64,000 nucleotides of DNA, taken from the NCBI GenBank assembly GCA_963693315.1, contig OY856188.1, positions 98,430,915 through 98,494,914 of the forward strand, given 5' to 3'. Positions within the stretch are counted from its first letter, which is position 1. Each line of letters starts with the position of its first letter. Source of the stretch: Diogma glabrata. Lineage: Eukaryota; Arthropoda; Insecta; Diptera; Cylindrotomidae. Position numbers and translations under genes: made by a program. The notes under the pieces were generated by a model that worked only from the letters and a program-made list of their open reading frames with translations, had not been told where the DNA came from and did not search any database. This document shows, piece by piece, positions 53,988 through 64,000 of the stretch.

Positions 53988-55386
53988 TATATATGATCTG
54001 ATTCTTGCAATCTGGGACCAAGAAGAACTACCTGCTGAATGGAAAACAGCTCTCATTGTTCCGCTACATAAAAAAGGTGACCGCCTAAAGTGTGCGAATT
54101 ATCGTGGCATCGCACTGTTGAACACTGCATATAAAATACTAGCTAATGTCGTACTCGCTCGGCTCATCCCGTTCGCCGAATCTATCATCGGCGACTATCA
54201 GTGTGGTTTTCGTCCCAACCGTTCAACCACAGATCAATGTTTTACCTTAAGGATGATTCTGGAAAAATGTTGGGAGTACAACATCAGCATTCACCAGCTC
54301 TACGTTGGTTTCAGGCAAGCATATGATAGTATCATCCGCGACAACCTCTGGTCCGCACTCATATGCCTTGGTATCCCAGAGAAACTTGTTTCTCTGTGCA
54401 AACTCACAACATCGGGATCAAATTGTAGAATAGTAATCGAAGGGTCAGTTTCCGATCCTTTCGATATAACATCAGGTGTTTGACAAGGTGATGCACTCGC
54501 GCCCGTACTATTTAATTTGGCGCTTGAGTACGCGATAAGAAAAAGCCGCATTGAGACACAAAACTGTATATTTAACAAATCTAGTCAAATTCTTGGCTAT
54601 GCAGATGATATTGTGCTTCTCGGACGTAGAACAAGCGATATCAAGGATAGTCTCTCTCAGCTTGAAAGAAATGCTAAACGACTTGGATTATGCATTAACA
54701 CCGGCAAGACTAAACTTTTAACAACATCCAGGAATATACCTCCCGGCAATCTGAATACTGGCGACTATGAAGTGGAACGTGTAGAAAACTTCAAATACCT
54801 CGGATCTGTAATAACATCGTCAAATGACATGCAGGCAGATATTAAAGCCCGTGTCTCAGCCGCATACAGAGTTTTCTACGCATACTCAAAACTTTTGCGA
54901 TCCAAACATCTTTCGCAGTCGTGCAAACTCACACTTTACAAAGCATTAATTCGACCTGTGCTTACCTTTGGAAGCGAAAGCTGGACACTGACTTCCTCCG
55001 ATTGTAGAATTCTATCAACATTCGAGAGGAAAGTCATATGAACAATTTATGGTCCATGTAAAGTTGCTGAAAATCAGTATAGAATCCGAATGAATCATGA
55101 AATTAGGCAGCTTCTTGGAGGCTGCGATGTAATCGGATTCATTAAATCTAACCGGATTAGATGGTTTGGTCATGTAGAAAGGACACCATTAGATAGAATG
55201 ATTAAAAAAACGTCCCAACAACAACCAGCTGGTGTTCGTCGAAGAGGAAGACCTAGACAACGCTGGCGTGATGACATCATCCAAGACCTTCGTGATATAG
55301 GATGTCGAAACTGGGGTCAACTGGTTATGGAACGAGACGATTGGAAGCTCATTGCACAGACAGCAAAATCCCTCCATGGGATGTAA
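53988..55386 (+). pseudogene. RTE-like reverse transcriptase, remainder after the insertion
   Basis: Continues the LINE ORF of 47867-49535: IWDQEELPAEWKTAL, NYRGIALLNTAYKI, CGFRPNRSTTDQ, motif A region YVGFRQAYDS, GDALAPVLFNLALE, motif C YADD (54598-54609), FKYLGSVI and a C-terminal region with RIRWFGHVER and RRRGRPRQRW, ending at 55386. Motif A normally has Asp where this copy has Gly (codon 54307-54309), removing a catalytic residue. TGA stops at 54481-54483 and 55039-55041 lie where Arg is usual, consistent with CGA to TGA decay. All parts remain in one frame. Confidence 0.88.
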
Positions 55387-55403
55387 ACGCCAGAGAGAGA
55401 GAG

Positions 55404-55415
55404 AGTTAAATTTAG
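55404..55415. repeat. 12-bp target-site duplication of RTE-like LINE, right
   Basis: Identical to 47747-47758; the first two bases merge with the AG tail. Confidence 0.8.
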
Positions 55416-55614
55416 AAAAATAATTATGAAACGAAAAACTACTTGGATTAAACATTTTTTTCGAAAATATTTTACTATAATGTGTAAATATATGTATTTT
55501 TTATTTTATGCAAATAAATCTTACTCGTACAAAAAATCTTAAATGTAATTTGGGCATAAAGTATCTTCTATATAAAGTTGACACAGGTGTGCGATCTATT
55601 CCTTTTTAATTTTT

Positions 55615-55850
55615 TTATATACCTATTCTCTAATAGATTGCATTTACTTTCTTATAGGATAAACGAAAACTTCTTATTACGTGTTTACTTTGGTTATACG
55701 TTATATTTTCTTTTGTTGATTTAGGTATTTTCATTCCGATGTTTTTGTATTCTTTTATATTGGAACTATTTTCTCTAAAGAGTTATTTTCTAGAATTATG
55801 TTTTTTTTAGATGTCAAACTATATAATCGTCACAATATAACCATATTGTG
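55615..55850. repeat. Dispersed repeat family B, copy 2
   Basis: Aligns with 17030-17255. No BEL/Pao coding sequence adjoins this copy in the window, so the repeat can stand alone, as a solo LTR would. Confidence 0.5.
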
Positions 55851-56696
55851 TAAAAAGCGGTGAATAGAAGTCAGAACCTACAACCCAAGAAAAATAGTTT
55901 ATAGATCGTTAATTAATTCCACAGCCGTGGCGATATTCAAATTTGAAATAGTGTAAGAGTGTAAATAAAATTTTAACTAGTATTGCATTGCTTGTGTTAT
56001 GCTACATATTCAACAAATTGTACTTTGTGTTAACAAATGCTTAGATAATTCTGTGTTATGAAGTCATGAAGAGAACCGAACAAACCAAATTACTTTCAAT
56101 CTTCAATAATAATCGAACAAAATTTTAGATATATTTATCATGTTCCGAATCAATCATTTTTTTTTTGTTCGTGGAAAAAATGAGCCAACCCAGAAGAAAT
56201 CGAATTTCTTTTCACAAAGCTACAGCCAAGTGACTCGAGCTTTAGATCCAACGAATTGTACCAAATTTTCTAACAGATATTTTTAGATTTGTTCAAGATT
56301 CATGTTTAAGAGTAGAAAATGTTAAAATCAACAAAAATGTGAGTGATCCAATTGAGTTAAACTGTTTGATAGATCTAATTAATAATTTTAATCCTACAAA
56401 CTGTTGTCTAAAAGATTATTTGATCCAATATTTCTTTCCGAAGTGCATAAAATTTGCCAATTTCAATGTTGTTTCACAGGGCAGCAAAATTTAATAAATA
56501 TCGTTTGAAGAAATTGCATTGAGTCAAACAATCGCTCATGTAACATGACCTTTGCCAATCGCTAAATGTTTGACTCAAATATTGGCAGTTAAATATTGGA
56601 ATCAAAGGTTCACTCAACACTAAACAGATTTTTACAAATGTTTGTTAATAAAAGTTTATGATTTGTTGAGCAGAAAACTTTAAAAAAAAATTTCAG
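55851..56696. other. Unassigned stretch
   Basis: No gene or repeat recognised. Confidence 0.4.
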
Positions 56697-56761
56697 AGGT
56701 AAACCTCTGTCCTTTATTAAATCCTATCTTTCTGGATTTAATAAAGGACAGAGGTTTACCT
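56697..56761. repeat. Perfect 65-nt hairpin
   Basis: Arms of 28 bases (56697-56724 and 56734-56761, beginning AGGTAAACCTCTGTCC) with a 9-nt loop tatctttct and no mismatch that I can find. It could be a very short foldback transposon or a small-RNA precursor. Confidence 0.85.
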
Positions 56762-57123
56762 AATTTTAAAGTTATAATTTTATTTTCTTAAATCTAAAAT
56801 TATTAATTTAAATTAACACGTAATCTTAAAGTGTAATATAATATTTTTTTTATAGAAACTAAACTTGTGAATTATGCACATTGTGTGAAAATTTACGGAA
56901 TGCAATAGTGTAACTTGATATTTGGGAAAAACTATATTAGAATGTAAAAAAACGGTTAGTTAACTTACACAACACACAAAATTGTTTGTAAAAACCATAA
57001 ATTTTGTGCGCTTAAATTTTTCTTAAAATTACTCAGCCTTTAATATTTTACGGGCCTAATGGTAAATTTTATTACATTTTTTGCAGTTCAATTAAATTTA
57101 ATCAGAATTCCTTTATTTCTTAT
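56762..57123. other. AT-rich stretch
   Basis: Nothing recognised. Confidence 0.45.
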
Positions 57124-57493
57124 ATTTAATTAAATCACAATTGTAGCAGATCCGGCTCGAAGGACCATAAAATGTTAGTGCTGTTTCTTTTAAATGGTTC
57201 ATATGTTTGTTTTTTACCTTTCTTTCAAAAAAAGAATTTTAAAATGATACTTTGAAATAAAAACATTAGAACTTTGCTCATGACTCATGGTGTTTACCAG
57301 TTTTAAAAATAATTTGTGTGGCAAACGCCATGAGTCATGAGCAAAGTTCTAATGTTTTTATTTCAAAGTGTCATTTTAAAATTCTTTATTTGAAAGTAAG
57401 ATAAAAAATAAATACCCGAACCACTTTAAAAGAAACAGCACTAACATTTTATGGTCCTTCGAGCTGGATATAGTATTTGTGATTTAATTAAAT
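57124..57493. mobile_element. 370-bp foldback element
   Basis: Arms of about 165 bp beginning ATTTAATTAAATCACAA and including GGCTCGAAGGACCATAAAAT, around a loop of roughly 40 nt (57296-57328). The arms differ at scattered positions. Non-coding. Confidence 0.75.
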
Positions 57494-59976
57494 GTAAATA
57501 TCAACAATAATTTATTTCACACAAATAAAAATTATAGAGTAACTCCTTACAACCAAAAAAACAGATTTTAAACAAAAACAATCTTAAAAATTCAAATGAA
57601 CCATCTTTGTGCTATTGCTTGAAAAAATTCAAATGACATTTATTCTGGGTCATTAAGAAAACAGATTTTCGTCAAAATCGAATAAAAAGACTTAAATTTA
57701 ATCCAGTTTCAAATAAACTTTTGTTTTGGAAACTTACCTTGATTCACTTTGACAAGACTTAGAATTATTCGGGTTTCATTTTGATATTTTTATCTGAATA
57801 AAATCTTTGTGAAAAGCTTTCAAATATATGGCTTTGTTTCAAAACATCTAGAAATACGAAATCTAGAAATAAGATTTTCTAAATTGTTTCATAAAACTAA
57901 TACTTTGGCCTTTCATACCAGTAATTCTATTGATTCTTATTATACAACTTCTTCTTCGCAATTATTATAAAAGTCAGAATTAAACAAAAATGCAAGTTTT
58001 AATTCCATCTGCAAAACCACACTCAATTTTACAAAAAGCATAAAATATGCCAATTAACACAATAAAGGATCACATTATACAGAAGATTAACTTTTATATT
58101 CAATAATCTTAAAAACTTTTAACGGAAAAATCAATTGAATATTGGTGTTAAAATAATTGTTTCCTTTATAATTCGATTAATTTTTTTGTATTTTATTTCG
58201 CTTAAAAAAATCAATTTAGTAAAGGTTAGACGGTCATCATTTGATTGAATTAACAAATTATATACAAAAAAAAAAGAAACGAAGTAGCACAAAAATATAA
58301 TAATTATTAAAATTATTGTATTTAATTTAAGTAAAAAAATATTTTAAGATTTCGATTCAAAAAAAATTAATATTAAAGTGGCTATCGTCACCCTCAAATT
58401 AAAAATTTAATTAAACTCAATACCAAAAAAAATAGGACATTATTTATATCGATTCAATTATTTTTTTATAGTTAATAAAAATTGTAATCTTAGTCTTTGA
58501 CTTAAAATTATATGTAATACAAATTCATTGAACTTCCTTATATATAAAAAGAAATTTGAGATTTTAGCAACAGAATGTAGCCGTCATCATCAAGCACAAT
58601 CGTAATCATATTGATGGTTTCATTAAAACCAAAATATATATTTTTTTGGACATGGTTCAATGTCTTTTTTATAATATTGTTATTAAGACAAAAATAGAAA
58701 TATTATGAGATGAAGACAACCAAAATAAACAAAATGAATGTATGTCAAAATAATGAATATACGGAGACAAAAAAATTATTAATTGCAAAAGATTTTGAGT
58801 ATATTTTTCCGGTTTGGATTGATTACATTAATTCGACGTAAAGCATTTTATTATGATTGGTTACAGAATATTTTACGAATTGTTTTAAACTGTAACTAAT
58901 AAACTGCGGTTTATTTCAAACTACTTCAAATCAATTTATATAACATTGCTTTGATGACAACTAAAACATGTTTCAATATTGTCGTTTCAATGATTCATGT
59001 CAAAAATCAATTTAATCGAATTTGCTGCAATTTTTTTTCTCTACAATTTGCGATACATGAATTCATGATCATTACTATATTTTATTAGGTTAATATAATA
59101 AATTAAAATTATAAATAAGAAATGAATATTTATTCTAAGATTAATGTTATTTCAATATCAAAATTTTTTTAAATTAAAATTCTTTATATACATAAATTCT
59201 TGTTAATGATTCAAGTTATTTAAATTATTTTTGTTTTTGTTACTAGTTACAACACACAAAAAACAAAACAAACTATTTCAAAAATTAATGGATTTTTTTT
59301 TGTCTTATTATTAGATTCGCTAAGACATATTGTGAACATTTTAAAGAATTCAAATAATTAAAGAGTTAGATTTTGATTAAACGATTTTTCTACGATTAAG
59401 TAGAGAAAAAAATGTAGAATTTGCGTGATAATTGATTGACCGTTTGATCTTAAAAACAACTACAACAACAAAAATTGAGAGTACCTACCTAGTTATAAGT
59501 TTTAATTAAAACTTAAAATAACATTTAATTTGGATTTTAATTAAAAGTTTCTTTTTTGTTTTATTTATCTAAGGCTGCGTTTTACAAATCATCAAAAATT
59601 GATTTGGGTTAATCATGGTTGTAAAATATTTGGTTCACTAAGAGGTTATGATGTTATTCGACTTACGAGTAATAAAATCTTTATTGTTTTATCGTTCTTA
59701 ATTGCATTTTAAATATTTATTCTTTGATAATCAAAGGAAAAATATAATTGATTAATTTTTTAACCAATTTGGGTTTGATATCATAACCATCAAAGTTTTG
59801 AGAAGGATTCGTATATATATTTTTTTTTTTCATGAAATATCTAAGAAGTTCAAAGTTTGTTGGCCTCCATAATTAGAAATTTCGAAAAAGGTCTGTAGCT
59901 TTTAAGAAAATCAAAAAAAAAGTATTTTTTCTCCGATTGACATAAAATATAAATTTTGCAGACTTATTTCAGTCAG
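57494..59976. other. Long AT-rich intergenic stretch
   Basis: About 2.5 kb of A/T-rich DNA; no coding or structural feature recognised. Confidence 0.5.
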
Positions 59977-60075
59977 CAAAGTGGCACTTTTGGCACTAGG
60001 CAGCAAAGTAAGTGGCACTAGGGGCACTAGTGGCACTAGGCAGCAAAGTAAGTATTTTGCTGCCTGGGCAGCAAA
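59977..60075. repeat. Minisatellite with GGCACTAGGCAGCAAAGTAA units
   Basis: Imperfect tandem copies of GGCACTAG and GGCAGCAAAGTAAGT, ending in a small inverted pair TTTTGCTGCC/GGGCAGCAAAA. The minus-strand frame at 59911-60114 (VPLVPLVPLTLL) is a translation of this repeat, not a gene. Confidence 0.75.
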
Positions 60076-60289
60076 ATATTTAGACTTCATAAAAATAAAC
60101 AGATATTTTTCCACGAATCTGGCATAAATTTTTTAATTTGTCAAACTATAATTATTATGACATTTCCATAACAACTAATCCTTCCAACAATTGCGATTTT
60201 TTTTTTCATTTTTAAAATTTTGCTTTATTTTTAAAGTAATAATTATTAAATTACATATCATTGTAATTAATCGGAGAAAAAATTATATG

Positions 60290-60405
60290 TTCAAGTCGGC
60301 AGCAAGATAGATTGACTGCCTTGGTTGAATTCCTAGCCTCGCTTCGCTCGGCTATGAACCATCAGCCGCGGCAGTCAATCTACTACTTTGCTGCCTAGAT
60401 AAACA
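60290..60405. repeat. Foldback hairpin 4, adjacent to the minisatellite
   Basis: The left arm with GGCAGCAAGATAGATTGACT pairs with the right arm ending CAATCTACTACTTTGCTGCC. The apex CCTCGCTTCGCTCGGCT resembles the apex of hairpin 3 at 51537-51551. The arm end shares GGCAGCAAAGTA with the minisatellite at 59977-60075. Confidence 0.75.
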
Positions 60406-61554
60406 AATAACTATTATTTATTTTAAGGAACTAAAAATCGAAGAGTTAAAAAATCAAATCTTTTTTGACGACGATGGTTAAAAATTATTTCCACCCGATC
60501 ATGTTAGATTGTTGTAAACACATGAATTTGTTTAAACAGTTTTCTGAGATCATATTGCCTAACCAAAGACAACATTCGATGTTTTCTAAGCTAGTACCTA
60601 CAATGGTATAGCCTGTTCGATACAAAACGAAGACATGTTGGAGTTGAGACGTATAAAATGAATTTGAGCATTCTAGTATAATACAAGCAAAAATGCTAGT
60701 GTTGCTGACCTCACAAATTTAATTCTACGAACGATGTTGATAGTAAGTCAACACTCAAAAATATAAAGAAAAATTAAACAATTTTTTGAAAAAATACAAC
60801 ACACAAATTTATTTGGAAAGCTTGCAATTTTTTCCTAAAATTAAAAATAGTTTGAAGCTCACCTAAATCTGTGGTTTTCGCAAAAATTTTTTTTCATTTT
60901 CAATTCTATGTTTGACAAGTCTACAAAAAAAGAATTGTAAAATTTAAACAATTTTTTTTAGTGAATATAAATCCGAATCCAATCCAAACAATAGGTTTAT
61001 GTTATGTTTGTTTTTTTAAACCATAATTGTGTGTGTTATTATGCTTAACAGAATAAAATAAACTGATTTCAATTTTAATATGTTGCGCAAAGATTTTTTA
61101 TTCAACGATTTCAAATTGATTGTATTGAACCCTGATATATTTTTTTTTTCGATTGTACAACATTCTCGCTCTCATTCAAAGTTACATAAAAACATTAAAT
61201 TAAAACTAGTGAGCATGTTCCTATTTCAAATAATAAAACGGCAAAGACATACTATGATTACTTTGGAATTAAATTCAATTTCAATGTGAAAAAAATTATT
61301 TTTTATATGATTGCTTTTGGTTTCTCATTAGTACAAAATTTGATGTTTTGCGTTATAGGTCCCAATTTCAGATAGAAGACAATAACGGTCTTCATAACAA
61401 TCATTTTCAAAATACCAAACAAATAAGTATTGAAATTGAATAATATTTATTTAACTATATGGAATTATGTTAACTAAAAAATCAAATATAATTCGTTATC
61501 TTAAGTTCTATTCGTTTAATTGTCTTTAACTCTGTAGGAAGGATAAAAGTTGTA
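60406..61554. other. AT-rich stretch
   Basis: No gene recognised; the frame at 61080-61289 lacks motifs. It contains the TATA-type block at 60651-60670 that resembles 25447-25466. Confidence 0.45.
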
Positions 61555-61671
61555 TTGGGTTCGTGTTAAATGAATTTTATTTTCTCTAAAATTTACAATG
61601 CTCACTTGCATTGTAGGCTACATTGCAATATAGTTTGTTTTGCTCAAGGATAAAATTAAACACTAACCCAA
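61555..61671. mobile_element. 117-bp MITE with TTGGGTT termini
   Basis: TTGGGTTCGTGTTAA at the left and the complement of TTGGGTTAGTGTTTAA at the right, flanked by TA on both sides. Size and TA duplication suit a Tc1/mariner-type MITE. The interior GTGTTAAATGAATTTTATT resembles 47175-47195. Confidence 0.6.
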
Positions 61672-62191
61672 TAAAATACTATTACAAATTTATGATAGTA
61701 CAAATTTATTTTTTAAACCAGGAACAATCAGTTTTACTTATGCTTATGCGGTATAATTATTGTTAACTTCACGAATAGCATTCTTCTGTCTAGCTCGTTT
61801 TAACCGTAATTAGTTGTGTTGGTTCGATTGGAATACAGGCATAACTCTTAAGATAGGCAACTTTATGTTAAAATGGCAAATCATTCAAAGGAGGAATAAA
61901 GATTTAACCCAATATAATTTGGTGAGAAAATAAAAAAACTTAACTTAAATTGGTTGAATACTGTCTTCGAAATAATACTTCATATGATTTACTGTGAATT
62001 TCCAAATTCAGTCTTATTGAAAAATATTGCGGGATGATTTGTTGATTTGAAATATTGTATCAGCCATCCTCATCCAACTTTGTCCCACATCCATCACATC
62101 TACTATCTCCATAATATCAATTTTTCACATGAACGCAAGCAGTTATAACCTTAATTATCGATGCGACTTGCAATATTAGGCCAATAGAATT
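61672..62191. other. AT-rich stretch
   Basis: Nothing recognised before the foldback at 62192. Confidence 0.45.
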
Positions 62192-64000
62192 ATGGATTGT
62201 ACGTGTTGCTGTCGGTAACAGGTCAGACATTTTTTTACTCCGGGGTAAGGTACTCACATAATGCACATACCGAGTCCACTTACCCAGCACCTGGGGACTG
62301 GAGTTATACAACAAAGTGTGCTGGAAATTTTTTTTTGCTTCCTTGTAAGCGATATAACTCGTAAATGGTGCCCTTTAGGATACTGGTGCCATGGAACTTT
62401 TTTGCTCCTTAAATGTTTTTCTATACCTTAAAATAAAAATAATTTGTTTTGTTGCAAATTTTTGCGAAAAATTGCGAAAAAATGCCTAAAAATCGATATT
62501 TTTCAATTGAATTTAGTCATTTGCAAATAATTGTTTATAACATAATTGACACCTTTATCTTGTAGCAGAAACCTCAACAAAAAAAGTAAACTTCAGAACG
62601 TTTCATTCGGCCTGATAGTTTTTGCACAATTCCATTTTGCACTTAATGCCCCTAAAAAAGTTGTTAACTTTTGGCAAGCCGCAAGGTCTGAGTTTTCATC
62701 CGATCGCAATCTGCTTGACGGGAATTGAAAGGATGTGGTGTCAGCTTTAAATAGCATCTGTGTTACCTATACCCATATTCAATATTAACAACACTTACAG
62801 TGGTTCAGAAAACCGCGAAAATTCTTTAGTTTCAAAATTAAATTTCTCAACGGATTTTCAACTTAACGAGATGCGTTTTTAAAATTTGCAAAGTGCTTAG
62901 AAAACCTCAGATTTTAGAAAATAGACCTCTCTAACATGATTTGGGACATGATTACACATAAGTAGTTGATTACTTTTTCATTAAATTTATTTGTCATTAC
63001 AATAATACTCAATTATACATCGTGTCGCTCCGTACGTTTTACGTATACTATACAGGACGTTTTATTTTTTCATAGAGTACGTTACAAGCAGTAGTCAGAG
63101 TAACCAATCGCGTGTTGGGTAGGCACAGACCCAGCATCTTGTGAGCACAACAGTATCATTTTGGAGGGAAATTCTCGGTTCCTGTCGATATATGGCATAC
63201 AAAAGCAATGTCACAATCGTTGTTTCAAAACCAAACTGGGCCATAACTCGGTCCGAATTATGTTAGAGAGGTTTCTTTTTAAATCTTCGGTTTTCTAAGG
63301 AATTTGCTAATTTTAAAACCGCATCTCGTTAAGTGGAAAATTCATTGAGAAATTTTATTTTGCAACTAAGGAATTTTCGCGGGTTTTTCAAACCACTGTA
63401 GTTGTTGTTAATATTGAATATGGGTATAGGCAACACAGATGGTATTTAAAGCTGACACTACACCCTTTCAATTACCGTCAAGCAAATTGCTATCGGATAA
63501 AAACTCAGACCTTGCGGCCTGCCCAAAGTTAACAACTTTTTTAGGGGCATCAAGTGCAAAATGGAATTGTGCAAAAACTATCAGGCCGAATGAAACGTTC
63601 TGAAGTTTACTTTTTTTGTTAAGGTTTCTGCTACAAGATAAAGGGGTCAATTATGTTATAAATAATTATGCAAACAACTAAATTCAATTGAAAAATATCG
63701 TTTTTTAGACATTTTTTCGCAAAAATTTGCTACAAAACAAATTATTTTTGTTTTTTTTTTTTAAGTTATAGAAAAAAATTTAAGTAACAAAAAAGTTCCA
63801 TGGCACCTGTATCCTAAAGTGCACCATTTACGAGTTATATCGCTTACAAGGAAGCAAAAAAAAATTTCCAGCACACTTAGTTGCATAACTCCAGTCCCCA
63901 AGTGCCGAGCGAGTGGACTCGGCATGTCCATTATGTGAGTACCTTACCCCAGAGATTAAAAAAATTTCGGACCTGTTACGAGCAACAACACGTAAGCCAT
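62192..64000. mobile_element. Large foldback element, arms about 750 bp, runs off the window
   Basis: The left arm (62192 to about 62945) and right arm (about 63253-64000) are inverted copies with scattered differences, separated by a unique spacer of about 300 bp. The right arm still matches at the last base of the window, so the outer ends are unknown. Each arm encodes the same 60-codon frame (62546-62728 plus; 63468-63650 minus) with only a few differing residues; I regard it as a by-product because it starts at unequal context and has no motif. No transposase is seen. Confidence 0.8.

Larger units (their letters stand above)
47759..55403 (+). mobile_element. RTE-like LINE, full length, split by a 4.45-kb insertion
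   Basis: Bounded by an exact 12-bp duplication and ending in an (AG)n tail (55391-55403). Without the insertion at 49536-53987 and one TA it is about 3.19 kb, the normal size of an RTE-clade LINE with one ORF. The 5' leader contains a tandem pair of TCAATGATTCTGCACCATG at about 47865-47908. The ORF encodes endonuclease then reverse transcriptase and has two internal TGA codons and a lost catalytic Asp, so the element was dead or dying apart from being interrupted. Confidence 0.88.

Noticed and set aside
59911..60114. Frame with VPLVPLVPL repeat resembling a structural protein
   Set aside because: It is the translation of a minisatellite on the opposite strand.
62546..63650. Two nearly identical 60-codon frames that could be a conserved small gene
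   Set aside because: They are mirror copies in the two arms of one foldback; duplication explains the similarity and no motif is present.

Overview
The window looks like a non-genic, transposon-dense stretch of an AT-rich animal genome, most likely an arthropod and probably an insect. The evidence is short GT-AG introns, several non-LTR retrotransposon (LINE) clades, a Penelope-like element, BEL/Pao remnants primed by a tRNA-Trp-like site, tRNA-derived SINEs and long-TIR DNA transposons, with no bacterial-style operons. I see no convincing host protein-coding gene. Almost all coding signal is transposon-derived; the rest is AT-rich intergenic DNA. Species and all family names below the superfamily level are inferences made without a database search.

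Layout. 0-4.5 kb: a LINE 3' fragment (333-569), a CR1/L2-like LINE with one frameshift (about 940-2604, ATT tail), and a 5'-truncated Penelope-like element with GIY-YIG nuclease on the minus strand (3514-4485) followed by a hammerhead-like fold (3208-3247). 4.5-9.5 kb: AT-rich and empty. 9.5-14.4 kb: an inverted-repeat element; a 5'-truncated minus-strand LINE with a 15-bp target duplication (10437-13414) carrying a 2.3-kb repeat (second copy at 28660-29977), in which a 269-bp palindrome lies; another inverted-repeat element. 14.7-21.8 kb: a graveyard of at least two minus-strand BEL/Pao copies. 21.8-27 kb: AT-rich. 27-35 kb: a fragment and a full-length 3.4-kb copy of related LINEs, the latter with an intact 991-codon ORF, and a SINE with a perfect 14-bp duplication. 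35-42 kb: degenerate repeats, a tRNA-Lys-like sequence and a CACTG-ended MITE.

42.3-46.8 kb: a 323-bp palindrome with a hammerhead-like motif in each arm, directly followed by a 3.9-kb DNA transposon with about 600-bp TIRs, a 4-bp target duplication and a spliced DDE/D-type transposase gene broken by one frameshift; a 134-bp hairpin sits at its right edge. 47.7-55.4 kb: a full-length RTE-like LINE with a 12-bp duplication, split by a 4,452-bp TIR element (49536-53987). Removing that element and one copy of the TA duplication restores the LINE reading frame exactly. The inserted element has CACT-starting TIRs, repeat-rich subterminal regions, three foldback hairpins and a spliced coding fragment I do not recognise; it is the best candidate for something undescribed. 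55.4-64 kb: AT-rich DNA with a perfect 65-nt hairpin, a 370-bp foldback, a minisatellite and hairpin sharing a motif, a 117-bp MITE and a foldback of at least 1.8 kb that runs off the window.

How the parts relate: the insertions can be ordered in time by nesting (RTE before the TIR element; BEL/Pao debris before its own interruptions; an 18.8-kb-type repeat before the MITE at 40.9 kb). Apart from the 991-codon LINE, every recognisable autonomous element has at least one disabling change.
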